A DNA stretch of 64,000 bases from Acetobacter sp. DsW_063 (GCF_002153745.1 NZ_JOPL01000007.1:1-64000); one strand, 5' to 3'; numbered from the stretch's first letter, positions 55,377 through 63,304 are shown. Made by a program: numbers and translations. Notes: generated by a model not told the origin, from the letters alone.

Positions 55377-56063
55377 TCAACCAACCGGGCCGCCGGTGTT
55401 CGCGCCGCTGTTTCCGTTCGTGTGGACGTGACTATTCAGGCTGTGCGCGGACGTTTTCACGTCGGACTGCCCAGTAACCGTACCGCTCGCCGTTATGTCG
55501 CCACCAGTCACAGACAGGCCGGAACTGCTGAGCGTCATCGTGCAGCCGCCTACTTTTGCGATGATCGACGACGTTGTAATCACCAACGTCGCATCTCCCG
55601 CACCCGCGAAGAAGCCGCCTGCCGTGACATGGAACCAGCCCGCACCCTCGGTGGCGTCGCCCGCTGTTCGACTATCCGTGTCGGTAGGCGGCGCTCCACA
55701 CCCAGCCATGACCAGCATTTCACCGGACTGCGCCACTTCGCCTGTCTGTGGTGACGTTGGAGACTGGATTATGTCGTCAAAGACATCGGCGGACACGACG
55801 AGGTGTTCAGCGTCCCCACCAATCGGCGTCACCTTGACGTGCTGCCCGATGGACGGCGGCGCGGACATACGAAGATCGCCGGAGCGCACACCGACGCCAT
55901 ACTGAATCCACCCGCTTTCAACGCCGTCCGGCTGAAGTGTAACCTTAACCGCGTGGTTAATCGGGTCTACCGCCGTGACGAGGCCATAAGATGACGCTGG
56001 GATAGAGTTCGCGACCGCCTGCCCCACCATTCTCGCGATGGTGGCTGACAAGCTCCTAGTCAT
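55377..56063 (-). CDS. Baseplate spike protein (gpV/Mu gp45-like)
   Basis: 228 residues. An OB-like N-terminal domain (YGLVTAVDPINHAVKVTLQP) is followed by a beta-helical stretch. The spike tip ends HSLNSHVHTNGNSGANTGGP, where paired histidines can bind iron as in the P2 gpV apex. It punctures the outer membrane in contractile phages. Its start overlaps gpD by 8 bases. Confidence 0.85.
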   Translation of the reverse strand: MTRSLSATIARMVGQAVANSIPASSYGLVTAVDPINHAVKVTLQPDGVESGWIQYGVGVRSGDLRMSAPPSIGQHVKVTPIGGDAEHLVVSADVFDDIIQSPTSPQTGEVAQSGEMLVMAGCGAPPTDTDSRTAGDATEGAGWFHVTAGGFFAGAGDATLVITTSSIIAKVGGCTMTLSSSGLSVTGGDITASGTVTGQSDVKTSAHSLNSHVHTNGNSGANTGGPVG

Positions 56064-57222
56064 ACTCGATGCTTTCGTCTTCCGCCGTGTCGCGCGTGCG
56101 AAGCGTCACGTTCTGTGTGTAACCCTGATCCCAACCGAATGTGCTGGACACGGCGTCCACATCATGCGTGCCATCCCATGTCGTGCCGGTGCCGGTGAGC
56201 GTCATAAACTGGCGCGGAGCCAACGACGCTCGACCGTGCATCGTGAAACTCAGCGTCCTGTCGTGGGCGATGATCTGCCGGTAAAGGGTCTCGGCTTTCG
56301 CTTGCAACTGGTCCTGTTTTAGCCCCGGGAACTTGAAGCTGTGCATCGTTCCGTTGGTCAGGGCGTTCGTTTTCCCTGCGCCCAGAGCAGAGAAATACAC
56401 TTCCGACTTGATCCGCTGCTTACTGTCCCACGAAATGCAATGCACGACGACGCCCTTCGCCGTCTGGTAGTCGCGCGAAAAACTGGCATCCCAGAAGTCG
56501 GATGTGATTGGCGACCCACTACCAAGATCGACGTAATGCACCGACGTCACTGATGATGCTGCGTCTGCGCTCGAAGGATATGGCGCGACGACAATTGTCT
56601 TCCCGTCCGCGTAGATGTCGCAATTCGAACCGTTCGCGACATAGCGCGCCAGATCAAAGGCGGTCTGGAAACGATGCTGACCGGCTGCGGAATGCCGCTT
56701 GTGTTCGATCTGCCAGAACTGCCCTTCGTATCCCGTGGAGACCGTGACGTTTGGCGTCAACCCAGCCGCTGTAATGACGGACTTCAGAAGCTCTGTGCCG
56801 GTCTGGTTCAGCCACGCGTCGATAACGCGCATGTCCATCAGCTTCGCGAGATAGTCGCGACAGGTTATCGACGCGCTGCTGCTGAACGGTCTGAAAGCGA
56901 CGTTATCGACGATCCCCTGAAACACCGCCGCCCATTGTGTGCCGGACGTTTCTTCGTCGCGCATCTGCAACTGGATATCGATGTCAGAGAGTGCCGACCC
57001 AGCGGTAGGGTCGGACACGTCGAACCAGTAAGGAGCCCGCGTCACCGATCTATCAAACGCGAGTTCCAACGTCAGCGTGTCGCACCGACCGTAGCGTGTC
57101 CTGTCGAGAGAAAACGACAGAACGCCGAAGCCTGTTTGCTCAGAACCATTTACAAGCAGCCTACAACGCGGGGAATGCCACGGATTGCGCCGCGTCCCCG
57201 TCACCGTAATGCTGTCGCTCAT
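56056..57222 (-). CDS. Tail hub protein (gpD/Mu gp44-like)
   Basis: 388 residues. The late-control D / gp44 fold: FSLDRTRYGRCDTLTLEL, VFQGIVDNVAF, ITCRDYLAKLMDM, FQTAFDLARYVANGSN and DYQTAKGVVVHCISWDSKQR. It forms the trimeric hub below the spike. It overlaps gpX by 4 bases upstream and the spike gene downstream. Confidence 0.84.
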   Translation of the reverse strand: MSDSITVTGTRRNPWHSPRCRLLVNGSEQTGFGVLSFSLDRTRYGRCDTLTLELAFDRSVTRAPYWFDVSDPTAGSALSDIDIQLQMRDEETSGTQWAAVFQGIVDNVAFRPFSSSASITCRDYLAKLMDMRVIDAWLNQTGTELLKSVITAAGLTPNVTVSTGYEGQFWQIEHKRHSAAGQHRFQTAFDLARYVANGSNCDIYADGKTIVVAPYPSSADAASSVTSVHYVDLGSGSPITSDFWDASFSRDYQTAKGVVVHCISWDSKQRIKSEVYFSALGAGKTNALTNGTMHSFKFPGLKQDQLQAKAETLYRQIIAHDRTLSFTMHGRASLAPRQFMTLTGTGTTWDGTHDVDAVSSTFGWDQGYTQNVTLRTRDTAEDESIEYD

Positions 57223-57419
57223 TGGTCAGGGATGCCGTCCGTTTGCGTGGAGTCAACGACCGGCAACTGAAGCGCCACAGGCGTCGTAAAGGACGACAGG
57301 TCCGGATCAGACATGCCGTTGAGTTGCGCTATCCGCCACCATTGTGTGGCGTCGCCGAGTTGCGCCGCCGCGACGTGATAAAGCGTCCGGTCGGACGAGG
57401 TGACTTTTACCGTAGCCAT
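57219..57419 (-). CDS. Tail protein X-like, LysM-type
   Basis: 66 residues: a single LysM-like unit, TLYHVAAAQLGDATQWWRIA then QLNGMSDPDLSSFTTPVALQ. P2 gpX and similar tail proteins have this form. It is coupled to neighbours on both sides. Confidence 0.78.
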   Translation of the reverse strand: MATVKVTSSDRTLYHVAAAQLGDATQWWRIAQLNGMSDPDLSSFTTPVALQLPVVDSTQTDGIPDQ

Positions 57420-58324
57420 CAGGAGATCACCGAGACCGTCGTGCCGGATGCGACGCCTGTGTTGAGCGCAGCGCGCCCGACTGACGCCCGCGCGTCTACC
57501 GCCGTGGAGGCAATGCTCGCGTTCTGGGCGACGGTCGTCAGCGCTGAGGCGTCCCCAACGGTGATCGCCTCAAGGTTCGCTCCGGCGTCTGAAATCGTGG
57601 TCCCGAGTGACGTTGCCGCTGATTGCATCGAAGTAATCATGGTCGCAACAGATGACGGCGCAGACGCAAGGTTCGTCGCTGCGCCCGTCAGGCTTGTCAC
57701 CGCAGACAGGTCGGTGGATACGCTTGCCAACGCCGATCCTGCGCCGACAAGGCTAGCGAGCGGCGTAATTTGCCCTACCACCGCGCCTAACTGACTGCTC
57801 GCACTGGAGATCGCTGACGAGACGGTTGAGATCGTGTCTGTAACGGATGTGATAGCATTCGAGGCATCGGAACCGATCAGAGCAGAAAGCGCGCTCGACG
57901 CCGTACTGCTGCTCGTCGTGGTCGACGGTATCTGCTCAAGCTGGATCTCATACGGGATGACCGCGCCCTTGCGGGTGTATTCATACCAATATTCGGCGAT
58001 CTTTACCTGAGCTGCGAAGCCAGGGGCTGAGAAGGCGACAGGCTTACCGGCCACCCGCATTTTCTTCAGGAGTTGTGCGCGGGAAAGCGCATTTGGCCCG
58101 AGGAAACGTGCAGAAAAGATGATCCTGTTCGGATCGTTGCCGACCGCATCGACTATTCGGCCCCCACCTGGCAACCTCTGAACGACAAGTTGCTGAAGGC
58201 CGCCGTCGCGGATCACGTCAGGGACTTCAGCGCCGGAAAGAGTCACACTCCCTATGACGACAGACGCACTCGTCCCGAGGCGGCCAACGGATCCGATGGC
58301 TGCCTCGATCGACGTGAGCGACAT
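57419..58324 (-). CDS. Tail protein, gpU / DNA-circulation-N-like
   Basis: 301 residues. The N-terminal half (1-135) resembles the gpU or Mu gp43 tail terminator-hub family: LQQLVVQRLPGGGRIVDAVG, SARFLGPNALSRAQLLKKM and EYWYEYTRKGAVIPYEIQLE. The C-terminal half is Ser/Ala-rich and helical, with coiled-coil potential. In Mu-like phages the tape-measure gene lies directly upstream; here a lipoprotein gene and a long gap occur instead. Confidence 0.7.
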   Translation of the reverse strand: MSLTSIEAAIGSVGRLGTSASVVIGSVTLSGAEVPDVIRDGGLQQLVVQRLPGGGRIVDAVGNDPNRIIFSARFLGPNALSRAQLLKKMRVAGKPVAFSAPGFAAQVKIAEYWYEYTRKGAVIPYEIQLEQIPSTTTSSSTASSALSALIGSDASNAITSVTDTISTVSSAISSASSQLGAVVGQITPLASLVGAGSALASVSTDLSAVTSLTGAATNLASAPSSVATMITSMQSAATSLGTTISDAGANLEAITVGDASALTTVAQNASIASTAVDARASVGRAALNTGVASGTTVSVIS

Positions 58325-58336
58325 GGTATTCCTGAG

Positions 58337-58684
58337 TTACGGCTGGCCGGTAAAGATTGGCCACTTCTGTATTGGCGCGGTCGAGTCGCGCGGCACGAAC
58401 GGCCAGTGTTCAGTGTTGATCTGACTGTTCTCGGCCATAGCCTGCAAATTCGGGTCGGCCCGGAAGTCGAGAGGAATCATCTTGGAATTGTAGATGTTCG
58501 GGTCGTGGATATTACTCCACCGCTCGCATCGGCTGTAGGCGGCATCAAAGCTGAGCGGCACTCCGTTGACGTCTCCATGCGCCATCATCGTGTGCATGCA
58601 CTGGATGTCGGTCGCGCCGGGGAATCTTCCTGTGTTAGCGCATCCTGCCAGCAGCAGGCCGACTGCAAGAGTTAAGCGTCGCAT
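58337..58684 (-). CDS. Lipoprotein at the head of the baseplate operon
   Basis: 115 residues from the ATG at 58684. MRRLTLAVGLLLAGCANTG is a lipoprotein signal with cysteine at 15. The mature part has cysteines (DIQCMHTMM and YSRCERWSN) and a Pro/Trp-rich C-terminus. It is not recognised. It is first in the minus-strand tail operon, 12 bases before the gpU-like gene, where a tape measure would be expected. Confidence 0.6.
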   Translation of the reverse strand: MRRLTLAVGLLLAGCANTGRFPGATDIQCMHTMMAHGDVNGVPLSFDAAYSRCERWSNIHDPNIYNSKMIPLDFRADPNLQAMAENSQINTEHWPFVPRDSTAPIQKWPIFTGQP

Positions 58685-58750
58685 TTTCCACGTCTGATTG
58701 ATGATTGAAGCGACATTATCGAGCCTTGCGACTCGTCGCGTCAACCCAAC

Positions 58751-58781
58751 AAAAAAGCCGCCACCCGGTCGGGTAAGCGGC
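58751..58781 (-). terminator. Rho-independent terminator with two-part stem
   Basis: GCCGC/GCGGC outer stem and ACCCG/CGGGT inner stem, followed on the minus strand by six T residues. It blocks transcription arriving from the DUF3800 side before the tail operon begins. Confidence 0.85.
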
Positions 58782-58935
58782 GTGGACGCACGAATGCGGA
58801 TGATACAGATTTATAGGGGTGTTTTCGTACGGTTTGTCAAGGGGATTGTGGGGGTGTCTGGCCGTGGCCAAGGGCGAAATCGGCGTCGCTGGCTGGAATC
58901 AGGCCTAGAGTGGCGTCAGCAACACAACGTGATAC

Positions 58936-58976
58936 ACGCAATTTGCGTTTTAATTTGACACGAATCTTGCGTGTCA
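58936..58976. promoter_or_regulatory. Two adjacent palindromes upstream of the tail operon
   Basis: ACGCAA T TTGCGT at 58936-58948 and TGACACG-7-CGTGTCA at 58956-58976. The second carries the same GACACG half-site as the three operators at 63305-63378. Both lie upstream of the tail operon, but the terminator at 58751 stands between, so their target promoter is not settled. Confidence 0.5.
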
Positions 58977-58996
58977 CTTAGATCAGTCCTGCAAGA

Positions 58997-59066
58997 CGCC
59001 TCGATACCCGAACTGTCTCCGTATGGTGTGCGTGTCTACCGCTCGGTAGTCTAGGGTATTGAGGCG
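58997..59066. repeat. Long inverted repeat with inner hairpin, candidate structured RNA
   Basis: CGCCTCGATACCC at 58997-59009 pairs with GGGTATTGAGGCG at 59054-59066, 13 bp with one G-U in plus-strand RNA. Inside lies CTACC GCTC GGTAG at 59036-59049. The structure is better paired on the plus strand. No tRNA features fit. Confidence 0.45.
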
Positions 59067-59069
59067 CAC

Positions 59070-59687
59070 CTACCTAAAATTCCAGATGTTGTCGATCTTC
59101 CCAGAGCGACCCAACATTGAGCGCCATCGTCCAGCGTCTGGCTTGTCTGATTTGTAGGATCTGGCAATGGCCCCGGCCACCATGTCGGCCAATTGAATTA
59201 GCGGCTCACCCTTTGAGTCTTTTAGACTCACCTTCCGAACGCACCCGGCGTCTACGCTGCGCCGTAAATAGCCGCAAAATTCCTTTTTAAAATCCCTGTC
59301 TCCAGACCCATCAATAATCACTTTGGCGTCTTTGAGAACCCCATTGTCGTGTCTAAGCATCTGCCCGATAAAGTAATTGTAAAATTTATCCTTATTCTCT
59401 CTCAGAGTTGGTGAATATATCTTTGATTTGTCAACAACAACTGATCGCGATATAAAATCACACTTACAAACTTCCCTGAAAAACTCATCCCTATAGTCAT
59501 TGCATAATTTTCCGAATTTAAACTCCGGGCCAATTTCTAATTTCTTAGATAAATCTTGTATCGATTTAATCGCATGGGCGATGGCGGATTCTGTCGTGAA
59601 GATAACCATCGTCGTAATGAAGTGTTGCGACGAACCTTTGGTAATTTTGAACCCGGCGTCGCCCGATTCATCGATGAATATCCACAT
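59070..59687 (-). CDS. DUF3800 domain protein
   Basis: 205 residues. FIDESGDAGFK at 4-14 carries the acidic pair D6/E7 and D10 of the DUF3800 family. VIIDGSGDRDFKKEF and the C-terminal LIQLADMVAGAIARSY follow, giving an RNase H-like catalytic pattern. DUF3800 genes are common in mobile elements and defence islands; function unsettled. The GC content is clearly lower than the phage structural genes. It is divergent from higBA. Confidence 0.82.
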   Translation of the reverse strand: MWIFIDESGDAGFKITKGSSQHFITTMVIFTTESAIAHAIKSIQDLSKKLEIGPEFKFGKLCNDYRDEFFREVCKCDFISRSVVVDKSKIYSPTLRENKDKFYNYFIGQMLRHDNGVLKDAKVIIDGSGDRDFKKEFCGYLRRSVDAGCVRKVSLKDSKGEPLIQLADMVAGAIARSYKSDKPDAGRWRSMLGRSGKIDNIWNFR

Positions 59688-59917
59688 GCCCGATTATAGG
59701 GCACACGCCCTTAGCCGTTACAAGTGGGATTAGCTCATATCGTAAATGTTTCTTAGAGAAATCAATTATGTAGTGATATTTCAAGTGTCGATCCCTTCCT
59801 CAGTGGCCCACATCATTGCGAGCCGCCAACACCTGACCGCACCCTCCCGCCGGGCGGCGCGGTTCCGGGATGGATGGCGTCGTCCACCATCCCCTCAAAT
59901 TAACAAAACAAAAATCT

Positions 59918-59947
59918 TTACGCGTCGCGTAATACGCGTTATATAAT
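59918..59947 (+). promoter_or_regulatory. higBA promoter with palindromic operator
   Basis: TTACGCG T CGCGTAA (59918-59932) is a perfect palindrome just upstream of a perfect TATAAT at 59942-59947, which lies only 4 bases before the higB ATG. The layout fits autoregulation by HigA. The mRNA would be leaderless or nearly so. Confidence 0.65.
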
Positions 59948-59951
59948 ACCC

Positions 59952-60233
59952 ATGTCGATACGGTCATTCGCCTCCAAAGCTACCGAGACCCTGTTCCGCA
60001 CCGGGCGGCACAAGGACTTCTCCGGTATCGCCAAGGTGGCGGTGCGTAAACTCGATATGCTCGAAGCCGCGACAGTTCTGCAGGATCTTCGCTCTCCGCC
60101 AGCGAACCACCTTGAAGCCCTAAAGGGCGATCGCGCCGGACAGCACTCGATCCGCATCAACGACCAGTTTCGCATCTGCTTCATCTGGGGCTCATCAGGC
60201 CCAGAGCAGGTCGAGATCGTAGACTATCACTAA
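59952..60233 (+). CDS. higB: HigB-type toxin of a type II toxin-antitoxin system
   Basis: 93 residues of the RelE/HigB family of mRNA interferases. MSIRSFASKATETLFRTGRH at the start, RKLDMLEAATVLQDLRSPPA, and the C-terminal HSIRINDQFRICFIWGSSGP hold the basic and aromatic positions of HigB. Toxin before antitoxin is the usual higBA order. The promoter palindrome upstream suggests autoregulation. Confidence 0.92.
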   Translation: MSIRSFASKATETLFRTGRHKDFSGIAKVAVRKLDMLEAATVLQDLRSPPANHLEALKGDRAGQHSIRINDQFRICFIWGSSGPEQVEIVDYH

Positions 60234-60251
60234 CAGGGAGGCTTGAAGGTT

Positions 60252-60545
60252 ATGGCACGCATTATGACGCACCCCGGAGAAGTTCTCCGCGAGGAATTTA
60301 TGATCCCCATGGGGCTGAGCGCGAACGCCCTAGCCCTTCAGTTGCGCGTCCCGGCTAACAGGATCACCGCGATCATCAAGGAAGAGCGCGGCGTATCGCC
60401 CGAGACGGCGCTACGGCTGTCCCGGTTCTTCGGCACGACGCCGCAGTTCTGGATCAATCTCCAGGCGAACCACGACCTGTCGCGCGTGTCGGCTGGCATC
60501 GGCGCACAGATCGAAAAGGAAGTGGCCCCTTATGAGGCCGCTTGA
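60252..60545 (+). CDS. higA: HigA antitoxin
   Basis: 97 residues from the ATG at 60252, with GGGAGG at about 10 bases; a TTG at 60243 is too close to that site. Family start MTHPGEVLREEFMIPMGLS, then helix-turn-helix NALALQLRVPANRITAIIKE, and FGTTPQFWINLQANHDL. It neutralises HigB and represses the operon. Confidence 0.93.
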   Translation: MARIMTHPGEVLREEFMIPMGLSANALALQLRVPANRITAIIKEERGVSPETALRLSRFFGTTPQFWINLQANHDLSRVSAGIGAQIEKEVAPYEAA

Positions 60546-60547
60546 GA

Positions 60548-60721
60548 ATGGTGAAGGTTCCTAAGCACCCCAAGCCGGGCCGTAAGCTGATTGTTTATCT
60601 ATTCCTATTGCTCGCAGGTGGCCTCGCGCTCTTCTATCTTAGCGGCGGCCCTGTGGGGCTACGCTCGTCTACGGGTGACAGGAGCGCATCCACCGTTTTT
60701 GGCGCAAGAACAGGACGATAA
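60548..60721 (+). CDS. 57-residue membrane protein after higA
   Basis: MVKVPKHPKPGRKLIVYLFL starts a basic N-terminus and one membrane helix (LIVYLFLLLAGGLALFYL), with a polar tail. It begins 2 bases after the higA stop region and is likely co-transcribed. The function is unknown; its link to the toxin-antitoxin pair may be only positional. Confidence 0.6.
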   Translation: MVKVPKHPKPGRKLIVYLFLLLAGGLALFYLSGGPVGLRSSTGDRSASTVFGARTGR

Positions 60722-60914
60722 TATTTAGACGATAAAAATAACTCGGCGAAATACTTCGAGCGGGCCTACAAATTACGTTGCGCGACGCCCTGTTAGAAAC
60801 TACGCCATGCTCGCGGCGGTTCCTCGGCTTCTAGCGCGCCTCCAATTCTGGGGCCAGCCGGGGAACTGACTACGCGCTGAATCGCGCGTCGCCGTAAATT
60901 CAAGGAGACCTGCC
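60722..60914 (+). other. Leader region of the cold-shock gene
   Basis: No gene. AT-rich sequence near 60730 could hold the promoter, giving the long 5' leader usual for cold-shock mRNAs. AAGGAGA at about 60901 is the ribosome site of the next gene. Confidence 0.4.
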
Positions 60915-61121
60915 ATGACGACAGGTACCGTTAAATGGTTCAACGCAATCAAGGGATACGGCTTCATCGCCCCTGATGACGGGGCCCCCGACGTGTTCAT
61001 ACACATCAGCGCACTGGAGCAGTCCGGCCTGAAAAATCTTAATGAAGGTCAGAAAATCAACTACGCGTTGCAAAATGGCCGGGACGGCAAGCCCAGCGCG
61101 GTCAACGTTAGCCTTGCTTAG
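60915..61121 (+). CDS. Cold-shock domain protein
   Basis: 68 residues, a single cold-shock domain. RNP1 is in KGYGFIAPDD, RNP2 in DVFIHISAL, and the start is TGTVKWFNA. It binds single-stranded RNA/DNA. Several paralogues are usual per genome. This copy sits in phage-like DNA, so it may be a mobile accessory gene. A strong AAGGAGA site supports the ATG. Confidence 0.93.
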   Translation: MTTGTVKWFNAIKGYGFIAPDDGAPDVFIHISALEQSGLKNLNEGQKINYALQNGRDGKPSAVNVSLA

Positions 61122-61203
61122 CCGCATACTCGATATGTGACTGCGCGGCGGGTTGTAATCCCGCCGCCAGATATCACATGCAACCTCTACAATGGAGGCT
61201 GCA

Positions 61204-61449
61204 ATGCGCAAGCCAATATACGGGAGCGGAGATTCCCGCTCACACAATAGACCCACACAACAAGTCGGCAGACACTTCGCGGATAGAGCGACTATGTGCA
61301 TGCCAGCTGAAGCGATCCTGCCGCAACTCCGGGCCGAACGCGCGAAGCGACGAGCCGCTGACGACGCCAGAGCGCGCGCCCTGATGGCTAGAGATCAGGA
61401 ACAGTGGGAGAGCGAGGGCGGCTTTCTATCTGGCAGGCCGCAGCCCTAA
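61204..61449 (+). CDS. Small Arg-rich protein of unknown function
   Basis: 81 residues from the ATG at 61204 with GGAGG 6 bases upstream. MRKPIYGSGDSRSHNRPTQQ starts a polar segment, and LPQLRAERAKRRAADDARAR forms a charged helix near 44-63. Unrecognised. Confidence 0.5.
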   Translation: MRKPIYGSGDSRSHNRPTQQVGRHFADRATMCMPAEAILPQLRAERAKRRAADDARARALMARDQEQWESEGGFLSGRPQP

Positions 61450-61555
61450 CGAACTGTCGGGATACATCCGCGTTACCGTCGCACGGACGGCACCATAACA
61501 AGCCTCATCTGTCACAGGCTCACAGTGTCGTCCGGCCAAATCTGGAGACGCCCCT

Positions 61556-61786
61556 CTAAACCACCTCCAACGCCCGCCTCTCCCGAAGCACGGCTTTCGC
61601 GTCCAGATCGTCCCAAATCTGCTTCAGCGCGTGCGCCGCAGTCTTCAGGCGCTCCCGTTGCTCGTCTTCCGGCAGCGCGTCCGATCCACGCTTGTTCACC
61701 ATGTTCGCCACCAAGCCGAGCGAAAAACCGATCTCGGCTGGCTCCATCCGCTCGCGCGGACGGTCGCCGTCAACCAGCGCGCTCAT
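61556..61786 (-). CDS. Small phage protein of unknown function
   Basis: 76 residues: MSALVDGDRPRERMEPAEIG, then a helical body with LPEDEQRERLKTAAHALKQI. Overlaps the antirepressor gene by 4 bases (ATGA), so it is last of a coupled minus-strand operon. Confidence 0.65.
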   Translation of the reverse strand: MSALVDGDRPRERMEPAEIGFSLGLVANMVNKRGSDALPEDEQRERLKTAAHALKQIWDDLDAKAVLRERRALEVV

Positions 61787-62607
61787 GACGCTGGCTCCGG
61801 GGTCTTGGCGAAAGGGACGGCTGCACGAGCGGTCTCCTGTTCAGCGCGGATGGCGTCGATCAGCCTCACGCTCCAGTGCCACGCCTGAGCCGTGCCCTTG
61901 GCGTGCTTTCTGTTTGTTTCGTCAAGGCGCGCGAACGGCCTACCCTTCTCGGTGGGGGCCCAATTGTTCCGATCATCCTTTTCTTGAAACCCAAGGCTGC
62001 GAATAAGCCTGTTTGCAGCCACAGCCGCCGCATGCCCGGAACCAAGGCCGAGTGCCTCGCCAACCTGCGTTGCAGTCAGGTATTTATCCTGCTCAACCGC
62101 AGGCTGATACGTGATCCCCATGATTTCGAGAGGGTTCTCGCCGCACTTTTTCTCGCAATATCGAGCGCCGTAGAAACCGGCCTGCGTGGCGTCCATTCCC
62201 ATCAGGATCGCGATGCCCTGCCCCGTCTTGAAGACAGAAAGCGGACTAGGCTTACGGATGCGTTTTGGCTTCTGCGCCGACTGCTTCCCAAAATAGCTGC
62301 GGACAAGGGCCTTCTGCACGTCCCAAGCCATGTCGTCGGTGAACGACTTGACGAGCATCAGATACCCCTGCTCGGTCAGGATCACCAACCCATTCGGGGC
62401 GGTAAATCCCATTTCTCTGGCTTCGTCCGAATTTCGGACGAAGTAATCTTCACCCTCGGTGAGCCGCGCTTTATTGTCATTAAACCTCTTGCGTGCCGTG
62501 CCTTCTGGCCTCTGATGAAGTTCATCCACCATCTTGAAGGTGACGACGCGCTGGCCTGCATACTCGACCACGTTCACAGCGCGGTCGTTGATCGTGACCT
62601 GATTCAT
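61783..62607 (-). CDS. Phage antirepressor-like protein
   Basis: 274 residues. The N-terminal part (about 1-110) resembles the ORF6N/Rha-type domain: INDRAVNVVEYAGQRVVTFK, MVDELHQRPEGTARKRFNDN and LTEQGYLMLVKSFTDD. The C-terminal part has a KYLTATQVGEALGLGSGHAA helix-turn-helix-like region and PTEKGRPFARLDETNRKH, as in KilA-C-type regions. Such proteins lift repression or adjust phage gene control. Coupled on both sides. Confidence 0.75.
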   Translation of the reverse strand: MNQVTINDRAVNVVEYAGQRVVTFKMVDELHQRPEGTARKRFNDNKARLTEGEDYFVRNSDEAREMGFTAPNGLVILTEQGYLMLVKSFTDDMAWDVQKALVRSYFGKQSAQKPKRIRKPSPLSVFKTGQGIAILMGMDATQAGFYGARYCEKKCGENPLEIMGITYQPAVEQDKYLTATQVGEALGLGSGHAAAVAANRLIRSLGFQEKDDRNNWAPTEKGRPFARLDETNRKHAKGTAQAWHWSVRLIDAIRAEQETARAAVPFAKTPEPAS

Positions 62608-63092
62608 GCTGCGCCTCCTTCAACTTGCACTTCCCTGTCTTCAGCGACGTTGCGCATAAACTCGTTGCGCTTACGTTCGAATTCAGGCAGGCTGTAGGAA
62701 GCGGTGATCTTTTGTACTGCTGTTGATGAGCCTTCAAGGAATCTCTTTTCGGCCTTTCGATGCCCAGCCCCGTGCTGCACAAGGGCGCTCAAGAATGCTG
62801 CCGCGTAATCATGTGGGACCAGACGCTCGCGCCCATTCTCTGTCGTGATCCACACGAGAAGATCGCAGTAAGGGCCGTCGATGAATGTGCGCTCTGCGTT
62901 AAGGGCGCTCTGCGGTGGCATTTTCAGGAGTTTCACCACGTCGCTCAGAGGAGAAAACGGGAGCGTCAGGCGACCGGATGGGGGCAGGAAATACCTGCAC
63001 TCCAAATTCTCCCACCTCTGCACGTGAATTGGTTTTGCGCACGAAGGCGCATTTGTGCTATCTGTCATCCGTTGAATCTCTCCAAGGTTCAC
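62604..63092 (-). CDS. Phage protein of unknown function
   Basis: 162 residues, or 154 from the ATG at 63068. LPFSPLSDVVKLLKMPPQSA and PYCDLLVWITTENGRERLVP suggest an alpha/beta core. No family recognised. It overlaps the ribbon-helix-helix gene upstream and the antirepressor downstream by 4 bases. Confidence 0.65.
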   Translation of the reverse strand: MNLGEIQRMTDSTNAPSCAKPIHVQRWENLECRYFLPPSGRLTLPFSPLSDVVKLLKMPPQSALNAERTFIDGPYCDLLVWITTENGRERLVPHDYAAAFLSALVQHGAGHRKAEKRFLEGSSTAVQKITASYSLPEFERKRNEFMRNVAEDREVQVEGGAA

Positions 63093-63289
63093 TCAGAGGC
63101 ATCGGGGCTTGCTTGGCGGCTCCCCGGTGCCTTTTCTGTTTTCAGAAGAACTGACGCGAGCAGTTCGTTAATTTCCGACGTCAGGCTGCGAACACTTCCC
63201 GCAGCGGATCGTCGAAGCGCCTCATAAACATCAGGCCTCAGCCGTAATGTCATCCGAGGACAATCTTGGAATGGGGTTGGGATTTGCAT
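63089..63289 (-). CDS. Ribbon-helix-helix (Arc-like) repressor
   Basis: 66 residues from the ATG at 63289. The strand PRMTLRLRPDVYEALRRSAA opens an Arc/MetJ ribbon-helix-helix fold, followed by SVRSLTSEINELLASVLLKT as the second helix. It heads the minus-strand operon and is divergent from another ribbon-helix-helix gene. Three palindromic operators fill the gap, so it probably binds them. Confidence 0.8.
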   Translation of the reverse strand: MQIPTPFQDCPRMTLRLRPDVYEALRRSAAGSVRSLTSEINELLASVLLKTEKAPGSRQASPDASE

Positions 63290-63304
63290 CTCCTTACGTC
63301 GTAC

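Noticed and set aside
58997-59066. Phage tRNA on either strand
   Set aside because: The outer stem is 13 bp, there is no T-loop consensus and no anticodon arm.
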